The notes beneath the pieces are model-generated. The model saw only the letters and a program-made list of their open reading frames with translations. It had not been told where the DNA came from and ran no database searches. Both the position numbers and the translations under genes were made by a program. Of a DNA stretch of 64,000 nucleotides, positions 47,573-58,961 are shown one piece after another (position 1 is the stretch's first letter; each line of letters begins with the position of its first letter). Source of the DNA: Chelonoidis abingdonii (lineage: Eukaryota; Chordata; Testudines; Testudinidae). The DNA lies in assembly GCF_003597395.2 (NCBI RefSeq), contig NC_133773.1:70662088-70726087 (forward strand), read 5' to 3'.

Positions 47573-48481
47573 TACTCTTGGGGGAATTCTGCATCACTGA
47601 ACATGCATAGAATTTGTGTCCCCCACAGATTTCTTTGCTTCCCTGTAGAAAAAAATGACTTCTGATGGAAAAGCAAAGGGAAGCCTGCAAGAGCAATCAC
47701 ATGCCCTGGCAGTGCAGGCAGGTTGATTCAGGAACCCACAACAGCCAGGAGAGAGAGACAGAGAGAGACAGACAGGCACCATCCCTCCTGCTCATTATTG
47801 CAGCACGCTTGGCATGGAGAGGTAGAGCTTTGGGGTGTTTCTGCTCTGCACCACTTTTACTTCCTCAGAATATAGCAGCCTGCCTGCTTAGTGAATTTTT
47901 CCTGTTACCTTTTTTGAATTCCCCCAGGAGTATAAAACAAGTGTAAAAGTTTTAAGGCTCCTTTACATTGCCTGAGTGGTGTCAAGGGCATTATGGCCTT
48001 ATAAATGTTTAAGATGCTTTAGTGACTAAAACTGGTCCAAAGTTTTGGACTGAAAAAAATTCCTATCAAAATGTGCTCCATGAACTGTTTGGTACTGACC
48101 TTTTGGAGATGGTCACTAGTCAATATAATTTGTGAGTTTGACTCCACAGCACTCACTTGCTCTTCAGTTGCCTATGACATAACTCTGAGCATATGGCATT
48201 TGTTGACTAATAACTACAAATAAAGGGTAAAACCTAGCTATATTACTATTAGAGAAAGGGGGTTTGGAGATTTCCTCCAGTGCTCCCCACTCCCATTCTC
48301 CATCCTTTGTATTGTAGTTTAAATATATCACCAAAATAATTGAAACTGGTGTGATTATATTGCCTTACTTTGACAAATAAAATATGCAGAATTTTGCAGA
48401 ATCTTAAAATATTGTGCACAAAATTTTTAATTTGTTGGTTTAGAATTTTTAATATTTTGGCGCAGAATTCCCTTAGGAGTA
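47573..48481. mobile_element. 909-bp nonautonomous DNA transposon inserted in CR1
   Basis: The ends are inverted repeats: TACTCTTGGGGGAATTCTGC at the left and, as reverse complement, TACTCCTAAGGGAATTCTGC at the right (16 of 20). Flanked by ATATTC at 47567-47572 and 48482-48487, duplicated from the CR1 phrase GCTCATATTCAGCTG. Encodes no transposase. Confidence 0.85.
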
Positions 48482-49049
48482 ATATTCAGCTGATTATCCA
48501 CTATAACCTCCAAATCTTTTTTCAGAGGCATTGCTTCTCAGGATATTACCTCATCCTACAAGCCGGTATTTGGCTATACTGAAATGATTATGGTTTGTTT
48601 GTACTCAGTTTGCCAAATGATCCACATCACTCTGCATCAGTGATCTGTCCTCTTGTCTACCACTGCCCTAACCTTTGCGTCATCTGCAAACTTTCAGAAA
48701 TTTTATGTTTTCTTTCAGATCATTGATAAAAACGTTAAATAACATAGGGCTGAGAACCTATCCCCACGTGACTCCACTAGATATACGCACACAAGATTAT
48801 TGTTCATTTACAATTATATTTTGGACCTATCGGTTAGCCAGTTTTTAATCTATTCAACATGTGCCATGTTGCTTCGTATTGTTCAAGTTTCTTAAACAAA
48901 ATATTGTGCAATATCAAGTCAAATGACTTACAGAAGTCTAAGCTTAGCACATAAACACTGGTATCTTTATCAATCAAACTTACAATCTCTTTAAAAATAT
49001 ATTGTTAGTTTACCAAGTTTTAGCAGTAATTGACCCAGTGTGGGCCTTC

Positions 49050-52000
49050 TGTGTTTGTAAAAAACAATATAAATGCCTGAGAACTAAGGAAGTCAAGTGC
49101 CAGCATTACCATAGAAATATGAGAGCACCTCTCTCTTTCAGAACAGTCTGGGCAGATTTAATACAGTCTCTTTTTCTTTTTTTTGAGGGAGATGATCAAA
49201 GATTTGTAATTAATTTCCATATATATGTAAATATATCTGAGAAAAATCAGCTTCAGTTTGTACGTGCAAGGCCTATGGCCAGAAGACTGCACAATCTGAG
49301 AAACTGTTAAGAACACTATATCCCTAGAGTTTTTACCTGTCCTGGTGACTATCATGATCTGGGTAGACATCTTTCATACTAGGAAGGTTGTTTCCTGATC
49401 TGACAATCAGGCTGCGGCCTACATTATTAATAGCCACTCAATCAGATTCTCAGAGTGTGACATGTCTTATGTGTGCTTATATGTCACTGTTTAAAATGTA
49501 ACAATTATTCCACCACGTCCTTGGTACTGATAACAGCATTACTTTTCCTCATTTTCCGTTGGACAGGTTTCAAGACCTGGCAGCAGGTTACAATGCAACC
49601 CAAGTGAAGGCCACATACATTGTGGATTTTTGGTTCCAGACCTCACAGACTCAGAGAAATCTATTACCACAGGGACCGCAGGGCATACAAAGCTGGTTTA
49701 TTCTAATACACCACATTTTGGGTAGGTTCCAGCCTCCCCTCATGTATGTCTCATCTCCAAGCAATAGAAGGTTCTGTCCACTGTGCTGCTGGTTCACAAT
49801 AGACTTTCACCTATAATGAGTGCCTCCTACTTAGCCAGAATCAAATTCTCCTGTAGAGTCATGTGGTTTGTGGGTCCATGCAAGGGATTTCTCATTCACT
49901 GGAGGGTTAGTTACATTCACTGTCCTCTAGGACAACATAAAGTGTCCACGTACACAAGGATAGTTGGTGTTCAGCAGGGTGTACACAAATGGTAAGGAAA
50001 AGGGTCATGTTTCGTATGTTTTGATTCAAAGCACCCCTAACTTGGAATGATGGGGAATGGGTTCCTGAGGGTAGCCTGCTTGATCCTACATTTACCCAAA
50101 AGAGACTGGCTTGCTCAGGGGGCCATCAAATGAGGTAACAATCGGACTTATGGGAAAGGGCCCTCTGGGCATTTATATTATTTTTTGACAAGCCTGAATG
50201 GAGGATCAAGACCCCACTATGCTAGGGCCTGTATAGAGAGAGAATGAAGAAGACAGCATTTTCTTTGGCATCACTGGCAGAATGAAAGTTTGGAGGAGAT
50301 CGATGACAATACAGCAGCTTCATATGGAGTAGAGATCTCAGATCCCTGCATGTCTTTTTAAAAAAAAAAAAAAAAAAAAGTGAAGTGGAGGACACTGGGA
50401 ACAGGAAGTGAGGCAGCTGGGGAGGGGAGAAAGGGGTAGCAGAATGTGATGGAATAGTATAGAGGCAGTTTTTTGGGACTATATTGTGTGGCAGGGATAT
50501 TTGGCTTCAGTAAGCACGTTTCCAGTTTGTCCTTTCAGGGTTAGTCTAACATGCAGCACCAGGTGAGGTCTGAATCTGCGGTATAATCCACTGAGTACAC
50601 AAGTGGGTGGCTGGCAGATAAGGAGGTTCACAGATTAGTTTGGGATTGAGGATATAGCTCCAATCACAATCAATGTAATATTGGTCAAGGAGAGTATAAA
50701 TGGGGAAGATCTCTAAATTTCTGTAAGAATTTGATGGAATGAACTTTTATCTCCTGTCTTTTACAAGACCTTCTAGATGGTAAAGTTTCAATACCTATCA
50801 GGCTGGACTAGGTGGGTGCCAGAAGATTTATTTCTTACAGATTATGTGGCCTAGCATTAAATCATATTATTTTTGTCTGTGTCTCATTTACTGCTGTGTC
50901 TACTCCAATACAGTTTCATTAAAAAAAAATATATATCAGAATGGAGGAAAGTGGTGGTTTATTCTTATTAAGAACTGCATGATGGATCTGTGCTCAATCA
51001 GACCCATGTGAAGTTGTTTCTATTTACTGTTACCAAATAAAGGGGTCAATATTTAAACATTCTGACAGTTAACCCCTCTACAAGATACCAGTTTGTACTA
51101 ATATGAATCAAATAATCCTACAGGTTCTGCAGATTGAATACTTACACAGCTTTACTTTATCATCTTTTCTGAACTGGAAGAGAAATACCAACAGCTCAAA
51201 CATGTCTGAAAATGTCACATGAAGTTGATTAAGTAGATGGGATTCAATCAATTTCACATTTATCATAGGGTACACCAGAAAGTTTAAACACCTCTACTTA
51301 CTTTTTATTTCCAAAGACTCCTCCAAATAAGCTTTTTTCCTACCCTCAACATTAAGGCATGTGGATAGCTTTACAATATAACAAAATCTATTTCTAAAAA
51401 TACACTCTCACTAACTAAAAATGGCACTGGCCTTAAAATGGAAATCATTAAATGTGGTAGGAATGAAGTTAAGCATGTAGAAAGTTAGATTAGTGTAAAT
51501 TTATAGAACAAGTGGTTGTGATTTTCACACAGTCAAGAACATAATGAACATATTCATTGCTATTAACTTACTGAGTCACATTTACACCTCTGGTAACTCC
51601 AAATCATAACAACAGAAGGTTAAAAAAATCACTTTGTATATATATTATATATGTACATACACACACACACACCCCCGTTGATTATCTATGTGCAAAGCAT
51701 CATCAGGAGTCCATTCCTATCTTTCAGACATTCTGGATATCTTTTCTATTTCCTTTCTCTTTGATCTCCCCACTCAGCCCCAAACAGTTAGGACCCATTA
51801 CATTTTTGAAAAAAATAGTATTTAATCTTAACTTCATTTCCCTAATTGTAAGGAACCAAGTTTGTCTACCTGGAATTTTTCAGGTGATTAAAAATGTTTA
51901 TGGCTAAATGCTACATCAACAGAGTCCTTTCTCCTCTAAGAATAACTGCAGACATACCACCAACCAGATATACTTTTCATAAATAGGAAAGAAAATAAAT

Positions 52001-52490
52001 CGGTGAAAAGAACTTGACATCCTCGAGGAAAATGCAATTAGTCAAAAAATTGATTTGTGGCTTATTGCCAAGGCTATTCTGGAATGAAACCAAAAAGCAA
52101 GTGGCAAACTTTGTTTTAAAAGTAGTTTGTTTCTGTAATACTGTCTTTTAAAAATACTGAAAGCATTGTTATTCTGTATTTATTAGGCCTAGGTCATCTC
52201 ATACCTGGAACAAAGGTTGAGTCGTCAATTACACTGTATGTATGAAATCCAAGGCACTACATACAGATTAAGGTAGCATTCACTATATGGATAGAAAAAT
52301 CTGTTTATAATTATGAATTATTACAGCTATATTTAAAATAAAAAATCCCTTATATTATGGAAGTGCTTGAGTATCTGTATGTAAAGTTGACTGAAAACCG
52401 ACTAATCTACTTTTAATGCCCAAGTTGAGAGAAATGCAGAAGGTAAAACATGACCAATAACGAAAATATTTGTAGCAATTTTTTTTTTTA
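49050..52490. other. Intronic sequence, nothing firmly recognised
   Basis: Mixed composition. 49550-50340 is GC-richer and may be an old insertion, but I found no ends or protein pattern on either strand. There is an A-run at 50360-50379 and a TA/CA microsatellite at about 51635-51674. Confidence 0.45.
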
Positions 52491-52500
52491 TTAACTAAAT

Positions 52501-52700
52501 CAGTGGTTCCCAAACTTGTTCTGCTGCTTGTGCAGGGAAAGCCCCTGGCAGGCCAGACTGGTTTCTGTACCTGCCACATCCACAGATTCGGCCAATCGCA
52601 GCTCCCAGTGGCCACGGTTTGCTGGTCCAGGCCAATGGGAGCTGCTGCAAGCAGTGTGGGCCGAAGGATGTGCTGGCCGCCACTTCCAGCAGCTCCCATT
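52501..52700 (+). mobile_element. hAT-like palindromic element, half copy
   Basis: Starts CAGTGGTTCCCAAACTTGTT (hAT-type end) and continues AATCGCAGCTCCCAGTGGCC, AGGCCAATGGGAGCTGCTGC, ending near the palindrome centre at CAGCTCCCATTGGCC. The second half and right terminal repeat are missing. The interior is related to 23857-24188. Confidence 0.7.
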
Positions 52701-52930
52701 GGCCTTTTTACAACTATGCAGTTTAAACAGCACACATGCTATGGGCTTAATCTGACAGAGCAGGACATGGTATGTCCAAGGCAGCATCCACTGGGAAATT
52801 ATACAAATGCACTGCACAGTTCTATAACACTGATATCCTTTATTGACTTGTGTTCAGAAAATGTATTGTACAATTTGCAGTCATTGACAAATATATTCCC
52901 AATAAAAGCAAGTAACTATATTGTACAAGG

Positions 52931-53321
52931 TGGCAGGGTGCTGACTGAGAAGCCCTTAAACAGCTCCTGCCACTCCAGCCCCAATTAAGGGGAATGGATT
53001 GGCGTTGCGTGAATAGCCCTGTGCCTGCCTGGTAACTGGCTGCACCTGGCAGTCTTATTGGCCCAGAGCTATAAAGGCTGGGAGGAAGCCAGAGAAGGGG
53101 GACAGGGAAAGAGAAAGGTCAGGTACATAAGGAAGTTGGGGCCTCCTAGTCTGTTGCCAGCCAGGCCTGTTTTAGGTAAAGTAGCTGTGAAGCCTGTATA
53201 TAGTTGGGAACTGGTGGTGGGAAACCTTATGAGAATAAAGAGCATGGGTGTTGTACCAGCCTGAGGTGTCCCTGACTCACTGAAGAGGGAGGCCCAGGGG
53301 CACAGCATGAACCCCATTACA
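52931..53321 (+). mobile_element. Probable solo LTR
   Basis: Starts TGGCAGGGTG and ends CCCATTACA. It contains a TATA box (CTATAAAGG, 53069-53077), a purine-rich leader and AATAAA at 53234-53239, in LTR order. No target duplication was seen, so the ends are uncertain. Confidence 0.6.
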
Positions 53322-54848
53322 TAGAACAATATTAAGCTTTCACTGAGCTTGAAGAGAATCAACATAAACTTTGCCTGGAGTAAAGGAACAAAAATATTTA
53401 TCTTTTCCGTCAATTGCAAGAGTGATTGCTCCTTAAATAACCTCGAATGGACCTTTATTTTGATAAAAATGCATCATAAATTTGAGAGAATACAGAAAGC
53501 ATAACATCTTAAAAAGAGGAATAAGTAAATATTTGTAAACAACTACGGATTTCCTGTAGTGTCTCACATTTTTAACAGTTTGCTGACAAAAGACTAGATT
53601 TTGCATTTGCTCCTAGTCCTGTGTAAGAAGTGACACACAGTAGGGCCACCTAAGGAAAAGCCCTGGAAGTGCAATATGAGAAACAATCTCTTTCCCCTTA
53701 TTCCTGGGAAGTAGTGATTACTACCAGCTCAGCTGTGCTGGTTGGGGCATTGGAAGGGGAACACAGTAAATTCCCCACCACCCTTCACCGTGGTGGGAAA
53801 CAGTACCAGACACAAAGAGACTATTTCCCTCCACACCCATGCAAGGAAAATGTGAGGGGGCCACACAGGAGCACGTGTGTGCATCTCTCTCTCTCTCTTT
53901 CTTTTATACCTGCCTACAGCCCCTGCACTGCTATGTATGGCCAAGCCATGACTGAGCCTATAGGACCCAATGAAGTCAAGGGACTCCTCAGAGTACAGTA
54001 AAGATAAACATAAGTATGGGTGGCAGAATCTTACACTTAGTGGGTTCATATAGCCCTACATCTTTCCACACAAAGCGACACAGTTTTGACTGCTTCAGTT
54101 ACTGTGTGTCAGAGCTCAATCGTAATGATTTTAGTGCTAACCACTACTTGCACATCTCTGTGTACACCAGGCACTATATATCCTGAAAATGCATACAGTG
54201 TTACTAGCAGATGTACATATGAAATCACTGCCATCTTTTCAAAGGATAAATGAAATGAGAGAATCTGACTCTCTGCCTGCACAAGTTTTGCAGAACTAGT
54301 TACACTAGAAGCAACCAGGCTTGCCTTTTATGTCTCTTTTTTATTTGAGAATTTTCGAAGTTTTATAGAAAGAGCTCTCATTCCACACTCTCTGAATCTC
54401 TTAATTGCACAATGCATGTGTAGCTTCTGTTAGAATATCTGAAATTTCTGTGTCACAGTATTCTGAATACTGTGCTCTGAATACTGAGGTACTTCAGAAG
54501 CCAAACAAGAAACCATCACCAACATACAGATTCGAAAAATTAAGATTTCTGGAGATGCTCCTCCCTTACCTCTCTTGCATCCTCTCAATTGTACCCCTGT
54601 AAGGATGAAATGGCTAGGAGCCACCACCATTGCTGGAAAAATGTTGTCGGCAAAGAAAGGTCACCTGGACTCCTGTCTCTTCCCTAGGGAGTAGTTAGCA
54701 GCCTTGCTCATTTCCACATAAAAGGACTGGGGAAGAAACGGCTGGAAAGGAGGCATTCAGGAACTTTGAGGTTTCTAGGTTTGTTTTGTTTTGAATTCTC
54801 TTCAAAGACAGATAATTCCTTTGGGATGAGGGTAGGATAAAAGGAAGA

Positions 54849-54964
54849 TAGGGTGACCATATAACAAGTGGGAAAAATCGGGACACTTTTTTGGAGGGTG
54901 GGAGGTGACATATAGTTGTGTATTTAAAACAAAGAGCCTAATATCAGGATGTCTGGTCACCCTC
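54849..54964. mobile_element. 116-bp MITE, TAGGGTGACCA ends
   Basis: The left TAGGGTGACCAT and right (reverse complement) GAGGGTGACCAG are inverted repeats. Perfect flanking octamer AAGGAAGA at 54841-54848 and 54965-54972. Same family as 33678-33801. Confidence 0.82.
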
Positions 54965-55114
54965 AAGGAAGATGATACACTCTGAAAAATGACAATCTGG
55001 CTTTGGCATCAGTACAGTGGGGAAACAGGGCTGGGAGAAATTGTAATGTGTAAATTCTATACTTTTAATACAGTAGGTTATTTGTTGTTAATCTGTTTGT
55101 GTTTGTCTGGCTTT

Positions 55115-55235
55115 TTAGTGGATAAGATCTTTGAGACAAGGATCAACTTCCTTTCTCTGCATGTACAATGCCTAGCCCTGGGGCCCATTTCCTGACTAGC
55201 CCTTTGAGTATTACCATATGGAATTACTAAACAAT
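55115..55235 (+). repeat. L2/MIR-like 3' tail repeat
   Basis: AAGATCTTTGAGACAAGGAT, then TGTACAATGCCTAGC, CTGGGGCCC and GAGTATTACCATATGG. Same tail type as 16366-16470 and 23080-23170. Confidence 0.6.
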
Positions 55236-55757
55236 GGCAATGAGATATTTGGCATGATTTAAGCATGTTTCAAACAGGTTTTAATAGTTCCTATATACAT
55301 ATATGCATATAGTAATTTACTGTGAATTATTTATGACTATTTCTCAAACACTAAAGTCAAAATAGTATATCCTCATTTTAAAAGAATGCAGTATTTCCAT
55401 TCCCAAGCATTCAGAGTCTCCAAAAACTCACAGCATTATTGGAAAAAAAAAAAACCTCCTGATGTCTAAGCCAGTCAATTTGGGGTTCTTTTTTGTTTGC
55501 CTTCTGAGAGTTTAAAGTGCACACAAGTCACATTTCCAAACTTTTCTACAACTACAAAGGCTAGAATCTGACTTTTAAAAAACGAATTCTGAGATTGTCA
55601 CATAATCTCTTGACTCCAAGGGCTGGAGCTTTAAGAAATATTTTAAATGTAATGAGATTCGGGATAAAAATCGTAAGAGCTAACTGGCAACACTGAGAAT
55701 GAAATATTGGTCATATCCTGCTTATCTTATCAAAGCTGAGCAGGACACCCTTCTTCT

Positions 55758-56000
55758 GGGTATGTCTACATAGCAGCCGGGAGCATGCCATCATTGCTTG
55801 AGCTAGCACGCTAAGAATAGCAGTGTGGGCACTGCCAGAATGCCTGTGGCTCAGTCTAGCCACCTGAGACCAAGTCCACATCATCACTTGGGTTCATGCT
55901 AGCCTGAGGCACCATCTATGCTGCAACGTCCACACTGCTATTTTTAGTATGCTAGATTGAGCAGAGCTAGTGCAAATCTGTACATCTGGGCTGGGAGGCA
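55758..56000. mobile_element. DNA transposon relic, GTCTACA type
   Basis: Left end GGGTATGTCTACATAGCAGC. The right end, as reverse complement, includes CAGCCCAGATGTACAG. Inside, TTGAGCTAGCACGCTAAGAA and GTATGCTAGATTGAGCAGAG are fold-back partners. Confidence 0.6.
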
Positions 56001-56539
56001 CAAATAGAAAGTACAATCATATTTTGGAAAAGTTAGGGACAGATTGCAAGTGCAGCAGAAAATCAAAAGGAATACAGTAAATAGTAGTTCTACAATCTTT
56101 AAATGGGTAGGGTATTGAGTAAGTCAGTTGATTAAAATTCTATATAGAAAGTGGGCCTTTTTTTTGCCTTTACAGGTAATGAATGCATTGCTTGTGTATG
56201 ATAGATGAATTTTCTTCTTCCACTAAAGCATCAGGTATTATCTTTTGGTGCAGATACTTTGATGGGATAAAGATCAGATGTCTATACTGATATTACATGG
56301 TGGATCTCGAGATGATATTGACTTGCTTGCAGTTCCTGCAATGAACAGAACTGCCTTCTCGTGGTTTCATTCTTTTTTCCCCAAGAAATCTCAGAGGTTA
56401 ATGCTGGGCAAATATTCTTCTGTTTTGTTATGTTGTATACTGCAGGTTTCCATGCTGCCACCCCTTTAATTCAATGCATATGAGCTGTTAGGACAGTTAG
56501 CACTCTCAAAACCGGATAAGAAGGCGATATAAAGTTGAG

Positions 56540-57440
56540 TGTCATCGCCACACTAAAGTGCTTTCAGTATGGTGGTGATACTCAAATTTGTATCTCTATC
56601 ATCCAGCTTCAAGAGTGCAGTCAAGCGTCTCAGTCCATGTTTGGGAGATGCTTGGATATGAATGAGTGTAAGTTTATTGAGAGAACATCCATGTAAGACT
56701 AAGGTGTTTGTGGTGCATTGCTGGAAACAATTAAGGGATTTGGCTAAATTTATACTTAGCACCAGCCCCAAATGAGTGTAAGAGAGTATGCACATAATTT
56801 TTCAATACGGTTTGTAACTTGCAGACCTGGTTAAATTTCCAATTGCTTATTTCCATGTATGCCTAGTTCATGGGATGCAAACTTTTCTTCTGGATGCAGA
56901 CATAAATTACTGTAATCCATACCACTGTCACCTCGAGATTAGACTACTGTAACGTGCCACACCTTAAGCCCATTAGGAAACTGCATCTAGGGGAGAATGA
57001 AGCAGCTTGCTTATTATTAGAATCTCACAGTGAGCATGACATCTTTGCCCCAGAATCTGCAGTTGCTGTCTACTGGCGACTTGTGGGTAGAGTTTAAAGT
57101 GTTGGTCTTTCCCCGTAATAGCCTGAGACCTATCTACATAGATGACTGTTTCTCTCTTCATTCACCACTGCCGCAGTCACACTTTGCAGAATGGCCTGGC
57201 CTGAGTTTCCTTGATTTAAAAGAGAGGGAACTGTGAGTAAGGGGTTCTTCCTTGACTTTGCAGTTTACCCTCCATAGGTCTGAAACAGCTTGAATTTTTT
57301 ATCTTCAGAGCATGCTGCAAAACTCATCTTCGAACAGGCATTTGTGAAGGCTGAGCTGGGCGGAGAGAGGGAGGGAGTAGGATTTCCTTATGGAATCTGA
57401 GGTAGGGGGATATTTTATGTATTTATTTATTGCTAACTAT
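56540..57440 (+). pseudogene. L2-like LINE reverse transcriptase relic
   Basis: Plus-strand readings in several frames: GGDTQICISI near 56572 stands where L2 polymerases have the ADDTQLYxS catalytic block; RLDYCNV near 56936 matches the L2 block SRLDYCNxL; ENEA and WRLVGRV with EFKVLVF near 57000-57110 match QNAAAR...WLPxxxRxxFKVLxL. The 3' end is AT-rich (ATGTATTTATTTATTGC near 57420). It ends about 220 bp downstream of the SPOCK3 exon at 57657-57783 in gene direction and is unrelated to it. Confidence 0.75.
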
Positions 57441-57656
57441 GTGTTTAATGTTGAGTGAGATTTGTTGCTATTCTGCTTTTTAGTCTCACAATGTTTCAGA
57501 TTTTTTGTGGGTGTCAGCCTAGGATAGGATTTTATGCTGTTCAAATCAAAATAAATAACTGCTTCTTTTTATTAAACAGTGGGATATTTGACTGTTTTGG
57601 GAAATTGACTTTAGTAATGAATGAATTAATGAATAATTTGATTATTTTATTCTTAC

Positions 57657-57783
57657 CTGAGAAGAATATGTATGACCATCTGATCCACAAACAGGATTGG
57701 TATAAACTACTGGACACTGCTTGCAGTTTGATGAAATGGGATCACCTCTCCATTGTTTATGGCCTAAACCAGCCTCTTTCATA
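57657..57783 (-). CDS. SPOCK3: SPOCK3 (testican-3) coding exon, first half of Kazal-like module
   Basis: An internal coding exon of a secreted extracellular-matrix proteoglycan of the SPARC/testican family. On the minus strand it follows an acceptor ending in TTTATTTACAG and ends at the donor CAG|GTAAGA. It has one leading base and 42 codons, so it starts inside a split codon and ends in phase 0. The reading includes MKEAG, HKQWRG, CKQCPVVY and the Kazal signature PVCGSDGHTY, with three cysteines (residues 20, 23 and 32 of the exon). From memory the matching part of vertebrate testican-3 is nearly the same, while testican-1 differs more (CKPCPLVH). In testicans this module lies between the N-terminal region and the EF-hand and thyroglobulin-type domains. 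The next exon (23374-23488) begins in phase 0 with the expected CKLEYQ. SPOCK1 or SPOCK2 is the alternative but fits less well. Confidence 0.93.
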
Positions 57784-58344
57784 CTGTAAATAAACAAAAA
57801 GCATTAACTTGATAAGCAAAAGTATTTGTAAAAGCATATATATTGTCACACTATAATTATTAGTCACCTGAGGATCTTGTGTATTAGGTTCCAGTAGGTA
57901 AAAACATCTTTCCTACACACTTTCTTTCCCACAGCTTTTATATGACACTCATCACTGTGCAATCTGAGCACCTGCATGGTATCTTAATACCTAACTCTTT
58001 ATAATAAGCAAAAAATGACTGAGAAAGAAGATATAGCAACACTTATTCTTATTGTTTTATCGGAAAAAAATCCAGCAGGTGCGCATATAAAAAAAAGTGC
58101 CAACATGAGGAAAATGTAAAATGCCTACCACACTATTGGGTTTATATATGAGAATAAAATAATAATCAGTGATTTCTGTGCACTATTTATCTACTTGGAA
58201 TCTTACTAAGGAGTAGAAGGGGGGAAAAAAATGACAAATCTGCAACACAATCTCAATCCACTGGGCTGTGTCCTTAGCAGCGAGTTCCTCAGAATATCAA
58301 TTTAGAAAGTCCATAGCATTGAAATTCCTCCTCAATTCCCTGTT

Positions 58345-58446
58345 CTTCCATTCCATGGTTCTCAAAGCATTTCACATGGAGACAACCAAGAAGGCTCTGC
58401 TAATCACTGGGTGGTTCATGAGTCACTGTTTGAGAATTACTTGTCT
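58345..58446. repeat. Possible short hAT-like MITE
   Basis: ATGGTTCTCAAAGC at the left and TTTGAGAATTACTTG at the right are imperfect inverted repeats of the CAGTGGTTCTCAAA type. Confidence 0.35.
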
Positions 58447-58961
58447 AAAGTGATTAAAGAAAACTAAAAAATAGAAAACAAAATCCACTTTTATTAGCAC
58501 TCTTCAATTTATTTGTTAAAGAAGTAAAAATGTGCAGTGGCATACACATATACCCGATGGGGAGTTGCTGGTAGTCTAAACACACTGGCTCTGATTCTCA
58601 TTTATGCTATGGCTTCTCTACTCCACTCTGGCAGTGAAAAGGGGATTTAATGTAAGTAAAAACATAATTTGTATGCATAACTGTGTGTACAAATATTGTA
58701 CATTTGTGTAAATTTTGAATTATGGCAGTGTAAATGTGTTAATGTAAAGGAAATCAAGCCAATTGCACATAAAATTAGCACTTACTACTGCCAAAAATCA
58801 ATGAGAGCTTAAATTATCTGCAGAATGAATGTTTTTATGCAAGTCAAACCTCCCCAGGAAACTGGTCAGAACTAGACAGTTACATGACACAAATCTCCAC
58901 TTATAGGTCCCAAATCAGTAAAAACACTTAACATGCTTAGAAACTTAGCTGAATTGGGGAC

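Larger units (their letters stand above)
46860..49020 (-). mobile_element. CR1 LINE relic broken by two later insertions
   Basis: CR1 sequence in three blocks: 46860-47105 (TTGAATTGTGGACACCAGAA, CTGGACACAGTATTCCAG), 47505-47572 (GCATTAGTATTTTGGGCCAC) and 48482-49020 (CAGCTGATTATCCACTATAA, CGTCATCTGCAAACTTTC, CAAATGACTTACAGAAGTC). They read as consecutive parts of the complement of turtle CR1 reverse transcriptase. The gaps are filled by 47106-47504 and 47573-48481. Confidence 0.85.
23489..57656 (-). other. SPOCK3: SPOCK3 intron, 34,168 bp, phase 0
   Basis: The sequence between the two recognised exons, read on the minus strand from donor GTAAGA at 57651-57656 to the acceptor ending at 23489. 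It splits the Kazal-like module between the Gln after GHTYSS and the next Cys. It contains most of the transposon relics listed here and no other coding exon that I could recognise. Confidence 0.9.

Noticed and set aside
49550..50340. Possible Harbinger- or hAT-type transposase relic
   Set aside because: Composition suggested an insertion, but no catalytic block or ends could be read in any frame.
53669..54049. Open frames of about 110 codons on both strands
   Set aside because: No motif, contains a CT microsatellite, no splice or start evidence.
57455..57793. 112-codon plus-strand frame over the SPOCK3 exon
   Set aside because: Antisense shadow of the real exon; the minus strand has splice sites and a known protein pattern.
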